A DNA stretch of 61,016 nt from Clostridia bacterium (GCA_017547885.1 JAFYOP010000011.1:1-61016), one strand, 5' to 3'; shown: positions 16,977 to 26,144, counted from the first letter of the stretch. Translations and numbers: made by a program. The notes: generated by a model not told the origin, from the sequence alone.

Positions 16977-17870
16977 CTACTGTTCCTGATTCTCAAGAAC
17001 TATACTTATGAATCTTTCGGCAGCGGCAGAAAGGGGAACGCCTTCCAGAGAGATAAGGCCAATGCCGCGGGAGGGCATGGGCTCTGCAAGGTCTATTTCA
17101 AACAGCTCACCGCTGTTGATGGCAGCCGCAGCAAACTCAGACGTAACGCAGGCTATGCCAAGACCTATTTTGGCAAACTCCACCAGCAGACTATGAGCGC
17201 CCAGCTCAATTTCAGGATGCAGCGTTATGCCGCTCATAGCTGCAAAATCGTCAAGATATTTGCGGGAGTTGGATGCCTGCTCAAGCAATACCAGGGGTTC
17301 GCGGGCAAGCTCTGCCATGGTGACCTGACGGCCCTTAAGGTGAGCGAATCTATCGGATGCCACAAAGGAATCATGTACCTTCAGTACATCCCTTACGCAC
17401 AGGGCGCTGTCCGCTACAGGCAGGTTTACAAGGGCAATATCTACCTTGCCTACCTTCAGCAGTTCAATGGTATCGGGGGTGGTGCGGTTGGTAACCTGAA
17501 GCTGTACTTCGGGATATTCCGTGTGGAACTTTTCAAGATAGGGCAGCAGGAAAAACTGACACAGAGTGTCGCTTGCGCCTATCATCAGACCGCCGGACTG
17601 AAGGGTGCGCATACGGTTCAGCTTGTCCTCTGCGGCAGAAATAAGGCTGATAGCCTTATCTGCATAGCTGTACAGCATGCGGCCTTCGCTGGTGAGGGTT
17701 ATGCCGCGGCTGGTGCGGGTAAACAGAGTGCAGCCCAGCATGTACTCCAGCCTGTGCATGGACTGGCTTATTGCGGGCTGGCTAACATAGAGTTCTCTTG
17801 CGGCGTGAGAAAGACTTCCGCAGCGGGCAACGGTGCAGAATATGCTGTAGAGATCCAGATCGGCCGGCAT
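16977..17870 (-). CDS. LysR-family transcriptional regulator
   Basis: 297 residues. The N-terminal winged HTH (about 1-60) has the LysR pattern FCTVARCGSLSHAARELYVSQPAISQSMHRLE. The C-terminal type 2 periplasmic-binding-like effector domain runs from about 88, ending with a segment resembling CysL/CysB-type regulators. The effector is unknown. Start ATG 17870 follows CAGGAGGATATATC; an upstream in-frame ATG at 17903 lacks a site. Two overlapping palindromes just upstream, one fitting T-N11-A, suggest autoregulation. The downstream WG-repeat gene is the only visible cotranscribed partner. Confidence 0.9.
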   Translation of the reverse strand: MPADLDLYSIFCTVARCGSLSHAARELYVSQPAISQSMHRLEYMLGCTLFTRTSRGITLTSEGRMLYSYADKAISLISAAEDKLNRMRTLQSGGLMIGASDTLCQFFLLPYLEKFHTEYPEVQLQVTNRTTPDTIELLKVGKVDIALVNLPVADSALCVRDVLKVHDSFVASDRFAHLKGRQVTMAELAREPLVLLEQASNSRKYLDDFAAMSGITLHPEIELGAHSLLVEFAKIGLGIACVTSEFAAAAINSGELFEIDLAEPMPSRGIGLISLEGVPLSAAAERFISIVLENQEQ

Positions 17871-17921
17871 GATATATCCTCCTGTAAAGGGTTGTTGGTT
17901 CAAATAGTTACGTTAGAAGTA

Positions 17922-17954
17922 TTGCTCAAAGAGCAAATATTTGCTAATATTATA
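17922..17954 (-). promoter_or_regulatory. LysR-type operator overlapping the lysR promoter
   Basis: TTGCTC-AAA-GAGCAA (17922-17936) is a perfect palindrome containing T-N11-A, the LysR box. It overlaps a second perfect palindrome AGCAAATATTTGCT (17932-17945). Next to them on the minus strand is a -10 TATAAT (17949-17954). The arrangement is that of recognition plus activation sites of an autoregulated LysR gene. Confidence 0.6.
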
Positions 17955-18179
17955 CAAAGCATAAGAAATACTTATTATAATTTTTAATTATATAGCATTT
18001 ATATATAGTTTGCAATCGAAAATCTATAGGATATGGAATATTTAGATAACAAGCGATAAATATACTTAAATATTCATGCGAAGTTGAGAAATTTTTTATT
18101 AATGCATGAAGGTTTGCAATAAGGCTTATTTGCAGGGTGATGTTAGTTGATAAAAACAAATTTTATACTTTAGGATAAA
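17955..18179. other. AT-rich intergenic region, no gene seen
   Basis: Very AT-rich sequence between the lysR operator and the glycosylase gene. No ORF with a ribosome site and no terminator or RNA structure was recognised; it probably holds the promoter of the 18180 gene, but no clean -35/-10 pair stands out. Confidence 0.5.
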
Positions 18180-18761
18180 ATGGGGAAGATTATGGCTCAC
18201 TATGACTGGAAAGAACTGTATAACAGTATAGATGGCTGCTCAAAATGCAGATTATGCGAAAAGCGAAGTAATATAGTTATAGGCGAAGGTGATCCTAACG
18301 CAGCTATTATGTTTATCGGCGAGGGTCCCGGAAGGGAAGAAGACGAGACCGGAAGACCCTTTGTGGGAGCTGCCGGCAGGCTGCTGGAAAAGATGATAGG
18401 AGCAATTGGTTTCGAGCGCAATGAGGTATATATTGCCAATATAGTAAAGTGTCGCCCGCCGGGAAACCGAACTCCGGAACTCAGCGAGGCGGAAGCATGC
18501 CTGCCGTATCTGAGGGCACAATTTGCTCTTATAAGACCAAAGATAATAGTTTGTTTAGGTGCTACGGCGGCAAAATACATATACGACGAAAACGTGCGTA
18601 TCACCCGCGACAGAGGCTGCTGGAAGCAGAGTAAAGGCGTATGGATATTACCTACATATCACCCGGCGGCGCTTCTTCGGGATGAGAGCAAAAAGCGTGA
18701 AGCCTGGGAGGATATGAAAAAGCTCAGGCAAAAATATGATGATATGTCACAGAATGCTTGA
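18180..18761 (+). CDS. uracil-DNA glycosylase, family 4 (iron-sulfur type)
   Basis: 193 residues. Four cysteines expected to hold a [4Fe-4S] cluster are visible: Cys20 and Cys23 (GCSKC), Cys91 (VKCRPP) and Cys107 (EACLPY). The catalytic motif GEGPGREEDETGRPFVGAAG lies near 47-66 and the uracil-pocket/leucine-loop motif HPAALLR near the end. The enzyme removes uracil from DNA in base-excision repair. The start is uncertain: ATG 18180 (AGGATAAA upstream) or ATG 18192, which falls within 3 nt of GGGGAAG. Confidence 0.9.
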   Translation: MGKIMAHYDWKELYNSIDGCSKCRLCEKRSNIVIGEGDPNAAIMFIGEGPGREEDETGRPFVGAAGRLLEKMIGAIGFERNEVYIANIVKCRPPGNRTPELSEAEACLPYLRAQFALIRPKIIVCLGATAAKYIYDENVRITRDRGCWKQSKGVWILPTYHPAALLRDESKKREAWEDMKKLRQKYDDMSQNA

Positions 18762-18787
18762 ATAAGCTGCCGAAATAGTGCTATAAT
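18758..18787 (+). promoter_or_regulatory. promoter of yebC
   Basis: TTGAAT (18758-18763), 18 bp, then TGCTATAAT with -10 at 18782-18787 (extended -10). Confidence 0.6.
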
Positions 18788-18821
18788 TAAGCGTTGATAA
18801 TTCTCAGGAGGGTATAAACCT

Positions 18822-19568
18822 ATGTCCGGACATTCCAAATGGGCCAATATTAAAAATAAAAAGGAAAAGACTGACTCTCAGCGCGGCAAGATATTCACCA
18901 AAATAGGCCGTGAGATCGCCATAGCTGTTAAGGAAGGCGGCAGTGATCCTGCCAACAATTCCAAGCTTAGAGACGTTATTGCCAAGGCAAAGGCAAACAA
19001 TATGCCTAACGATAACATCACTCGTTCCATCAAGAAGGCTGCGGGTGAACTTGGCAGCGTAAACTACGAAGAGATCACCTATGAAGGCTACGGCCCCGGC
19101 GGCACTGCAGTTATAGTTGAGGTTGTTACCGATAACCGCAACCGTACCGCAGCAGAGATTCGCCACATCTTCGATAAGAGCGGCGGCAGCATGGGCGCCA
19201 GCGGCTGCGTATCCTGGATGTTTGACAAGAAGGGCCTTATGGTGGTTGAGCGCAGTGCATCCATCGATGAGGACGAGCTGATGATGGAAGCTCTGGACGC
19301 AGGTGCAGAGGACTTCAATGCGCTGGATGATGTATACGAAATCTATACTTCCCCCGCAGATTTCTCCGTTGTGCGCGAGGCTCTTGAGGGAAAGTACAGC
19401 TTCATTTCCGCTGAGATCGGTATGTTCCCCCAGAATACCGTAGACGCCACCAATGATGCCGAGCTGGTAGAAAAAATCGTCAAGATGCTGGATCGCTTCG
19501 ACGATGATGACGATGTTCAGGAAGTATACCACAACGTAACCCTCCCCGAAGAGGAAGACGAGGACTGA
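18822..19568 (+). CDS. yebC: YebC/PmpR-family protein (translation/transcription factor TACO1-like)
   Basis: 248 residues, standard length. It opens with the invariant [14 protein letters not shown] and carries [12 protein letters not shown] and [14 protein letters not shown], followed by EGYGPGG near 90, all family hallmarks. YebC proteins were described as DNA-binding regulators; more recent work on the TACO1/YebC family links them to relieving ribosome stalls at proline-rich stretches. The acidic C-terminus (LPEEEDED) is usual. It is rich in ATC and other preferred codons, suggesting high expression. Start follows CAGGAGGGTATAAACCT. Confidence 0.92.
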   Translation: MSGHSKWANIKNKKEKTDSQRGKIFTKIGREIAIAVKEGGSDPANNSKLRDVIAKAKANNMPNDNITRSIKKAAGELGSVNYEEITYEGYGPGGTAVIVEVVTDNRNRTAAEIRHIFDKSGGSMGASGCVSWMFDKKGLMVVERSASIDEDELMMEALDAGAEDFNALDDVYEIYTSPADFSVVREALEGKYSFISAEIGMFPQNTVDATNDAELVEKIVKMLDRFDDDDDVQEVYHNVTLPEEEDED

Positions 19569-19582
19569 TATCAGCTGTAACC

Positions 19583-19616
19583 TAAGGCCGAGGCATTTTG
19601 CCCCGGCCTTGTTTTA
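19583..19616 (+). terminator. terminator after yebC
   Basis: Stem aaggccgaggca / tgccccggcctt with one internal mismatch, then gtttt. Confidence 0.75.
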
Positions 19617-19675
19617 TGGAGTTTTTCCTTCATGTGAAATATGCGATGCAATTCCTGCATCTTTTACCTGAATCA

Positions 19676-19704
19676 TTGCCAAAATAAAGGCTGTTTGGTA
19701 AAAT
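19676..19704 (+). promoter_or_regulatory. promoter of surE
   Basis: TTGCCA (19676-19681), 17 bp, TAAAAT (19699-19704), giving a leader of about 50 nt. Confidence 0.6.
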
Positions 19705-19762
19705 AAATGCAATTGAAACAGCGACTGCCATCAGTTTAAACCCTGTAGAGGAGGCTTGATAT

Positions 19763-20515
19763 ATGCGCATTCTTATCACAAACGATGACGGTATCCATGC
19801 AGAGGGTATCAGAGCACTTGCATGCCGTCTTAGCTACGAGCATGAGGTAATAGTAGTGGCACCGGACAGTGAGCGCAGTGGCGCCGCACATTCCATAACC
19901 CTTACTGCGCCTCTTAGGGTTCGCAAGGCTTCCATTCCGGGGGCTCCGCAAGTTGAAGCATACAAAATAAACGGTACTCCGGCAGATTGCGTTATTCTTG
20001 GATGCCGTGCGCTGGATATCAAGCCTGACCTTATACTCTCAGGAATAAACCATGGATATAACCTTGGGGTGGATGTGCATTATTCTGGAACGGTAAGCGC
20101 CGCAATGGAGGGGGCAATGCAGGGCATACCCGCCATGGCCATATCAATGGAAAGTTTTACGGCGACTGACTTTTCAGTGCCTGCACGTATAGCCGCTGAA
20201 TTGATACCCGGGTTTATGCAAAGCGGATGCAAGCTGTTTAATGTCAATGTTCCGGATAAGCCTTATGAAGAGCTGAAGGGCATAAAGTATACAAGACTTT
20301 CTGACAGAACTTATTTTTCTCCCTTTGAGAAGCGCAAAGACCCCAGAAATATCGACTATTACTGGTGGCCCTGCAGGGCAGAATACGATGGGGATCCTCA
20401 GGCTGATAACGATGAACGCTGGACAAATGAAGGATATGTTTCCGTTACACCCATAATGACCAACAGCACTGATGAAGCTGCACTGTGCGGAATAAGAGGC
20501 AAAAAGGAGCAATAA
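19763..20515 (+). CDS. surE: 5'/3'-nucleotidase SurE
   Basis: 250 residues. ITNDDGIHAEGI at the N-terminus provides the metal-binding Asp8-Asp9, with SGAAHSIT and GINHGYNLG completing the active site. SurE removes phosphate from nucleoside monophosphates and is often tied to stationary-phase survival. Ribosome site GAGGAGGCTTGATAT. The RpiR regulator gene starts 2 bp after the surE stop, so the two are cotranscribed. Confidence 0.93.
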   Translation: MRILITNDDGIHAEGIRALACRLSYEHEVIVVAPDSERSGAAHSITLTAPLRVRKASIPGAPQVEAYKINGTPADCVILGCRALDIKPDLILSGINHGYNLGVDVHYSGTVSAAMEGAMQGIPAMAISMESFTATDFSVPARIAAELIPGFMQSGCKLFNVNVPDKPYEELKGIKYTRLSDRTYFSPFEKRKDPRNIDYYWWPCRAEYDGDPQADNDERWTNEGYVSVTPIMTNSTDEAALCGIRGKKEQ

Positions 20516-20517
20516 TA

Positions 20518-21393
20518 ATGGAAAGCATAGATCTGATGGCCAGAATAAATGCCAACTATAACTCTTTCAGCAAAGGACAGAAGCTGCTTGCCAACTATAT
20601 CGTGGATAACTATGACAGGGCTGCTTTTATCACTGCATCCCGCATGGGAAGAACGGTGGGCGTAAGCGAATCTACCGTAGTGCGCTTTGCTTATGCATTG
20701 GGCTATGATGGCTACCCTGAGCTTCAGCGTTCGCTTCAGGAGATGATCCGAAACCGCCTTACCACGGTACAGCGTATACAGCTTACCTCTGATTTGGAGC
20801 AGGATGAGGTGCTTTCAACAGTACTGAAAGCGGATATTGGAAATATTCGTTCTACGATAGAGTCGGTGGATACCGGGGTGTTTAATACCGTAATAGATAA
20901 TATGCTCAAAGCTCGCAGATTATATCTTGTGGGTATCAAGAGTGCGGCGCCTCTTGTCCAGTTCTTTGGGTACTATCTTAATTTCATACTGGAAGATGTA
21001 ATGGTGGTCACCTCTATGCAGAGTGACGTATACGAAAGCATGCTGAGGATAGGAGAAGGGGACATGTGCATCGGCATAAGTTTCCCAAGATATTCTTCCC
21101 GCACTGTAGATGCGCTGAAGTTTGCCAAGGACAGGGGAGCGTATGTTGCTGCCGTTACCGACAGCATGTTTTCTCCTATTGCGGAGCTTGCTGACAGCGT
21201 GCTTATTGCCCGAAGCGATATGGCATCCTTTGCGGATTCTCTGGTTGCCCCGCTCAGCCTTATCAATGCAATAATAGTTGGCGCCGGTTTGCGGCGTAAA
21301 ACTGCCGTATCCGAGTGCTTGAGTCAGCTGGAAGGAATCTGGAAGAGCCAGAAGGTATACATTGGTTCAAAGAGTGAGGATGTAGAGGACTGA
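20518..21393 (+). CDS. MurR/RpiR-family transcriptional regulator
   Basis: 291 residues. The N-terminal HTH_6 domain (about 1-77) contains ASRMGRTVGVSESTVVRFAYALGYDGYPELQ, the RpiR recognition-helix pattern. The C-terminal SIS sugar-phosphate-binding domain spans about 125-265 (VGIKSAAPLVQFFGYYL...ISFPRYSSRTVDALKFAKDRG). The effector is probably a phosphosugar, unknown here. Start ATG 20518 follows AAAAAGGAGCAATAATA; a longer frame within surE is spurious. Its stop overlaps the next start by one base (TGATG). No sugar-catabolic gene is adjacent, which is unusual. Confidence 0.88.
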   Translation: MESIDLMARINANYNSFSKGQKLLANYIVDNYDRAAFITASRMGRTVGVSESTVVRFAYALGYDGYPELQRSLQEMIRNRLTTVQRIQLTSDLEQDEVLSTVLKADIGNIRSTIESVDTGVFNTVIDNMLKARRLYLVGIKSAAPLVQFFGYYLNFILEDVMVVTSMQSDVYESMLRIGEGDMCIGISFPRYSSRTVDALKFAKDRGAYVAAVTDSMFSPIAELADSVLIARSDMASFADSLVAPLSLINAIIVGAGLRRKTAVSECLSQLEGIWKSQKVYIGSKSEDVED

Positions 21394-22610
21394 TGAAATC
21401 TGTTGCTGTAATAGGCGGAGGCCCCGCTGGCATAATGGCTGCTGCCATGGCTGCACAAAATGGCCATAACGTAAAGCTGTTTGAAAAAAACGAAAAGATA
21501 GGCAAAAAGCTGTATATAACCGGCAAAGGACGCTGCAATATCACCAACGACTGTGATATTGAGGATTTCTTTTTGAATATTCCCAGAAATCCTAAGTTCC
21601 TTTACAGTGCATTATATGGCTTTACCAATGTGGATATAGTTTCCATAATCAATTCCATGGGTGTGCCGACAAAGGTGGAGCGGGGTAAGAGAGTATTTCC
21701 CGTATCGGATAAATCCAGCGATGTTATAAAGGCGCTGTCCAGATACCTTGACAGGAGCGGGGCAGAGCTGTGTCTTAATTCAAACGTAAAGGCTATCAAA
21801 AAAACAGAAGGCGGATTTGAGCTGAATATCAACGGTGAAGTTCGGACCTTTGATGCTGTAATACTCTGTACAGGCGGTGCGAGCTATCCGACTACCGGTT
21901 CAAACGGAGCGGGGTATGCTTTTGCCGGGGAGATGGGACACACCGTGACGGATATACGTCCCTCGCTTATACCCCTTGCAACGGTGGAGCAGTGGCCCGC
22001 AGAGCTTACGGGGCTTTCCCTGAAGAACGTAACCCTTCGCGCCTACAATAAAAAAGGCAAGCAGGTATATGAAGAACTTGGTGAAATGCTGTTTACCCAT
22101 TTTGGCGTTTCGGGTCCTTTGGTGCTCAGTGCCAGCAGTCGTATAGCGGATGATCCTGCCGGAGCTGTGCTTACATTGGATATGAAACCGGGTCTTACTC
22201 ATGAAGAGCTGGACAGGCGCATTCTCAGGGATTTTGAAAAGAGCATTCGCAGACAGCTGATAAATTCTCTTTCGGAGCTTTTGCCCTCCCGCATGATACC
22301 AATAGTTGTAGAGCTCTCAGGTGTTCCCGGAGATACTCCGGTCAACTCTGTGACCCGCGGAATGCGTGAGGCGCTGGTTTCCACCCTTAAGTGCATAAAG
22401 CTTACGGTGGATCATGCACTGCCCGTCGAAGAAGCCATAATAACCCGGGGCGGCATTGCGGTAAAAGAAATAAACGCTTCCACAATGGAGTCAAAGCTTG
22501 TACCCGGGCTGTATTTTGCCGGCGAATTGATAGACATTGACGGATATACTGGTGGATTTAATCTGCAAATAGCATATTCTACCGGTGCACTTGCCGGGCG
22601 TTCAGTATAG
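21393..22610 (+). CDS. NAD(P)/FAD-dependent oxidoreductase, HI0933/YhiN (BaiN-like) family
   Basis: 405 residues. N-terminal VIGGGPAGIMAA dinucleotide fold, GKGRCNITN near 46-54 (a signature of the HI0933 family) and the C-terminal GGIAVKEINASTMESK with FAGELIDIDGYTGGFN. These flavoproteins are widespread; a gut clostridial member, BaiN, was reported in bile-acid metabolism, but most, including this one, have no known substrate. The genomic order yhiN-like, cmk, plsC, ispH is common in Clostridia, arguing for a housekeeping role. ATG overlaps the upstream stop. Confidence 0.88.
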   Translation: MKSVAVIGGGPAGIMAAAMAAQNGHNVKLFEKNEKIGKKLYITGKGRCNITNDCDIEDFFLNIPRNPKFLYSALYGFTNVDIVSIINSMGVPTKVERGKRVFPVSDKSSDVIKALSRYLDRSGAELCLNSNVKAIKKTEGGFELNINGEVRTFDAVILCTGGASYPTTGSNGAGYAFAGEMGHTVTDIRPSLIPLATVEQWPAELTGLSLKNVTLRAYNKKGKQVYEELGEMLFTHFGVSGPLVLSASSRIADDPAGAVLTLDMKPGLTHEELDRRILRDFEKSIRRQLINSLSELLPSRMIPIVVELSGVPGDTPVNSVTRGMREALVSTLKCIKLTVDHALPVEEAIITRGGIAVKEINASTMESKLVPGLYFAGELIDIDGYTGGFNLQIAYSTGALAGRSV

Positions 22611-22624
22611 GAGGTATATATATT

Positions 22625-23305
22625 ATGAAGAAGTTTCTTAACATCGCCATAGACGGCCCTGCGGGAGCGGGAAAAAGCACTATAGCCAAGGCTGTTGCAA
22701 AGGAACTTGGCATATTATATCTGGATACCGGAGCAATGTATCGCGCGCTGGCGCTGAAGGCTATAAGGGAAGGTATAGACCCCAATGACAGGGATAGGGT
22801 TATACCATTGCTTGAGCGTACCGAGATATTTGCCAAGAATATCGACGGCGTTCAGCATACCTATCTGGACGAAGAGGATGTATCCGGCCTTATTCGCACA
22901 AATGAAATATCCAAGGGAGCTTCTGATATCAGCGCAATTCCTGCAGTGCGTATCAAGCTTGCCCAATATCAGCGGGACATTGCCCATGCATCTGACGTTG
23001 TAATGGATGGACGCGAGATAGGCTCTTACGTTATACCCGAATGCGAACACAAGTTTTATGTAACCGCATCTGTTGATGAAAGGGCCAGGCGCAGGCTTAA
23101 GGAGCTCAGGGAGCGCGGACAGGATATGAATAAGTCGGTGGAAGAGATGGCGGCGGAAATTGCTCAGCGCGACCACAACGACAGTACCCGCGAGTTTGCT
23201 CCCCTTAAGCGTGTGCCGGATGCGATACTTGTGGACACTACCGACCTTACAATAGAAGAAGCTGTTGCAGCGGTTATGAATGGCATAAGCCGGGAGGAGC
23301 GCTGA
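22625..23305 (+). CDS. cmk: (d)CMP kinase
   Basis: 226 residues, normal. P-loop AIDGPAGAGKST at about 8-19, then LDTGAMYRALA and DGREIGSYVIPE (substrate specificity), and RRLKELRERGQD in the lid region. It phosphorylates CMP and dCMP to feed pyrimidine nucleotide pools. Ribosome site AGGAGGTATATATT. It is followed 3 bp later by plsC. Confidence 0.95.
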   Translation: MKKFLNIAIDGPAGAGKSTIAKAVAKELGILYLDTGAMYRALALKAIREGIDPNDRDRVIPLLERTEIFAKNIDGVQHTYLDEEDVSGLIRTNEISKGASDISAIPAVRIKLAQYQRDIAHASDVVMDGREIGSYVIPECEHKFYVTASVDERARRRLKELRERGQDMNKSVEEMAAEIAQRDHNDSTREFAPLKRVPDAILVDTTDLTIEEAVAAVMNGISREER

Positions 23306-23308
23306 TAA

Positions 23309-23917
23309 GTGCTGTACTATATTTTAAGATACTTGCTGTGGCCTGTATTCACCATCATATTTAAGCCGGTGGTATACAACAGGGAAAACTACAGGGTAAA
23401 GGGAAAGGCTATATACGTTGCAAATCACTGCTCCTTGCTGGATCCTGTTGCAATAGCCTTTACTTGTCCTAGAATAGTTCATTTTATGGCAAAAAAAGAG
23501 ATTTTTGCAGGCCCGGGCAAGCTGTTTTTTAAGTCGCTGCTGGCTTTTCCGGTAAATCGTCATACTGCGGATATTGCCTCCCTTAAGCAGGCGATGGAGG
23601 TACTGAACAACGGCAAGGCCTTTGGAATATTCCCCGAGGGCAAGCGGTCTGTTACCGGGGAGATAGACGAGCTGGAAAAGGGAACTGCTTTTATTGCTCT
23701 GAAATCCGGCGCTCCGGTTATACCTTTGTATATTGATCCTGAAAGCTATGCAAGAACGAATATACGCATCATTGTAGGCAAGCCCATAAGCCGTGATGGA
23801 ATGGAAGGACTGAGCCGCAGTGAAAGCCTTGATGAATTTATGAGTCGAATAGAAACTGCCCTTAAGGATCTTCGTACTGAACTGGAGGAGAAGAACATTG
23901 CAGCTTGTAATCGCTGA
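23309..23917 (+). CDS. plsC: 1-acyl-sn-glycerol-3-phosphate acyltransferase
   Basis: 202 residues. N-terminal membrane segment (YYILRYLLWPVFTIIF), catalytic NHCSLLDP (NHX4D) at about 36-43 and glycerophosphate-binding FPEGKRS near 108-114. It makes phosphatidic acid at the cytoplasmic membrane face. The start is GTG 23309, with GGAGGAG overlapping the end of cmk. Its last 20 nt overlap the ispH start. Confidence 0.9.
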   Translation: MLYYILRYLLWPVFTIIFKPVVYNRENYRVKGKAIYVANHCSLLDPVAIAFTCPRIVHFMAKKEIFAGPGKLFFKSLLAFPVNRHTADIASLKQAMEVLNNGKAFGIFPEGKRSVTGEIDELEKGTAFIALKSGAPVIPLYIDPESYARTNIRIIVGKPISRDGMEGLSRSESLDEFMSRIETALKDLRTELEEKNIAACNR

Positions 23918-26126
23918 AAACATAGGCTTTTGCTTTGGCGTTGAGCGGGCTATCGACATAGCCCGTAAACAATGTGAGGAACATGGAAGCGTATATACCT
24001 ACGGAGAGCTGATACATAATTCTGATGTTATACAGGGCCTTAAAGATGAGGGCATAATACCTGCTGAAACTTTGGCGGAAATACCAAGAGGAAGTACAGT
24101 TATAATTCGTTCCCACGGAGTGGGCCCTGCGGAGATAGCGGAATGTGCCGAGCGGGGACTTAATGCGGTGGATGCCACCTGCCCGTTTGTTAAGCGTATT
24201 CATCAGATAGTCAGCGAATACAGCGAAAAAGGATACTCAATAGTTGTATTTGGCACAGCCGGACACCCGGAGGTGAAGGGTATTGAAGGATGGAGCAGAA
24301 ATGCCCGGATAGTATCAGGCCCGGAGCAGGCGGCAGCGCTTGAATATGCCGAAAAGATATGCCTTGTATCACAGACCACGGCAAACGCCGAGGAGTTCAG
24401 TAAAACGGAGGCTGTGGTAAAGGAAAAATGCGCTGAGCTTTGTACCTTTAATACCATATGCAAAACCACCGGCCTGCGCCAGCAGGAAGCACAGGAACTC
24501 AGCAAAAAATGCACCAGAATGATAGTTGTTGGGGGGCATCATAGCGCCAACACAAAAAAACTGTGTGCAATATGTAAAAAGTACTGCAAAAACGTAGATT
24601 CTATCGCAAAAGTAGACGAACTTACCCTTGAAAATATTGATATTAATGATATAATAGGGTTTGTTGGAGGCGCATCGACGCCGAAATGGATAATATTGGA
24701 GGTTATTAAAAGAATGAGCGAACTGGAAAAGACGATGGCTGCAAGCCCCGTAGAAGAAAACGTAGAGGCGGTAGCAGCAGCTGCCGTCCAGGAATCCGTT
24801 GCCGAGAATGCCGAGCCCGCTGAGCTCAGCTTTGAAGAAGTGTTTGAGAAGACACTGGTACGCATCAGGAACGGACAGATTATCAAAGGTTCCGTCGTAC
24901 AGATAGTTGACGGCGAAGTATGCGTAAACATCGGCTACAAATCCGACGGATTTATTCCACGCAACGAGTTCTCTTCCGACGCCGAGGTTGATCCTGCCGA
25001 AGTAGTTAAGGTAGGCGATGAGATCGAGGTTGAGGTTATAAAGGTTAACGACGGCGAAGGCAACGTACTGCTTTCCCGCAAGAACGTTGAGAGCAAGAAG
25101 CTGTGGGACAACCTTATGCAGGACGAAGAAAACCTGCAGGACAAGGTGTTCGACGCTGTTGGCAAGGAAGTTGTTAAGGGCGGCCTGATTGCCAACATTA
25201 ACGGCATCCGTGCTTTCGTTCCCGCTTCCCAGCTGTCCACCAAGTACGTTGAGAACATTGCCGAGTTCGTAGGCAAGGAGCTCAAGGTTAAGGTTATCGA
25301 AGTTGATAAGTCCCGCAAGCGCATCGTAGCTTCCCGCAAGGCCATCATGCAGGCTGAAGCCGAGGCTGCCAAGAAGGAACTGTGGACCAATCTGGAAGTT
25401 GGTTCCAAGGTAAAGGGCGTTGTACGCCGTCTTACCGATTTCGGCGCTTTCGTTGACATCGGCGGTATCGACGGTCTGGTACATGTTACCGACATCGCTT
25501 GGGGCCGCGTAAAGCATCCCTCCGATGTACTTAGCATCGGTCAGGAAATCGAAGTTCTCATCCGTGACGTAGACGTTGAGAAGCAGCGCGTATCTCTGGG
25601 CTACAAGCAGCTGCAGCCCAAGCCCTGGACCATGGCCGCTGAAAAGTACCCCGTAGGCACCATCGTAGAGGGTAAGGTAGTACGTATCGTATCCTTCGGC
25701 GCATTCGTTGCCCTGGAGCCCACCATCGACGGTCTCATCCACATTTCTCAGGTTGGCGTAAAGCGCATTGAGAAGGTAGAAGACGAAATCAATGTAGGCG
25801 ATGTAGTACGCTGCAAGGTTCTGGATGTAAATTCCGAAGCAAAGCGCATCAGCCTGAGCCGCCGCGATGTAATCCTCGAGGAGAATCCCGAGATCGCAGA
25901 GCAGCTGGCTGCTGAAAAGGCAGAGCGTGAGCGTGTAGCCGCTGAGCGTGCAGCAGAGCGCGCCGCCGCTGCTGAGGCTGCAAAGGCCGCCAACGAAGCC
26001 CGCGAAGCTGAGCGCGCAGAGCGTCGTCGTCAGCGCCGCGAAGAGAACGAGTATGACCTGCCCCCCGTTGAGAAGGCCACCACTTCTCTGGCTGACAAGT
26101 TTGCAGGCTTCAAGTTCGAAGACTAA
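23898..26126 (+). CDS. ispH-rpsA: IspH - ribosomal protein S1 fusion
   Basis: 742 residues, two proteins in one frame. Residues 1-272 are IspH (HMBPP reductase, last MEP-pathway step) with the three cluster cysteines Cys12 (GFCFGV), Cys95 (DATCPF) and Cys188 (NTICKT). After an acidic/alanine linker (about 280-320), four S1 domains follow (about 325-395, 412-480, 497-565, 582-652), then a charged tail. The IspH-S1 fusion is known from Clostridia. Start is TTG 23898 after CTGGAGGAGAAGAACA. Codon use changes sharply at the junction: Ile is nearly all ATA in the IspH part and nearly all ATC in the S1 part. An internal GGAGG/ATG at 24714 could yield S1 alone. Confidence 0.95.
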   Translation: MQLVIAENIGFCFGVERAIDIARKQCEEHGSVYTYGELIHNSDVIQGLKDEGIIPAETLAEIPRGSTVIIRSHGVGPAEIAECAERGLNAVDATCPFVKRIHQIVSEYSEKGYSIVVFGTAGHPEVKGIEGWSRNARIVSGPEQAAALEYAEKICLVSQTTANAEEFSKTEAVVKEKCAELCTFNTICKTTGLRQQEAQELSKKCTRMIVVGGHHSANTKKLCAICKKYCKNVDSIAKVDELTLENIDINDIIGFVGGASTPKWIILEVIKRMSELEKTMAASPVEENVEAVAAAAVQESVAENAEPAELSFEEVFEKTLVRIRNGQIIKGSVVQIVDGEVCVNIGYKSDGFIPRNEFSSDAEVDPAEVVKVGDEIEVEVIKVNDGEGNVLLSRKNVESKKLWDNLMQDEENLQDKVFDAVGKEVVKGGLIANINGIRAFVPASQLSTKYVENIAEFVGKELKVKVIEVDKSRKRIVASRKAIMQAEAEAAKKELWTNLEVGSKVKGVVRRLTDFGAFVDIGGIDGLVHVTDIAWGRVKHPSDVLSIGQEIEVLIRDVDVEKQRVSLGYKQLQPKPWTMAAEKYPVGTIVEGKVVRIVSFGAFVALEPTIDGLIHISQVGVKRIEKVEDEINVGDVVRCKVLDVNSEAKRISLSRRDVILEENPEIAEQLAAEKAERERVAAERAAERAAAAEAAKAANEAREAERAERRRQRREENEYDLPPVEKATTSLADKFAGFKFED
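24696..24716 (+). promoter_or_regulatory. candidate internal ribosome site and start for free S1
   Basis: TTGGAGG (24696-24702) is followed after 11 nt by in-frame ATG 24714 (Met273), exactly at the IspH/S1 boundary. It would give a 470-residue S1. The spacing is slightly long. Confidence 0.45.
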
Positions 26127-26144
26127 TAAAATACATAGTATTTT

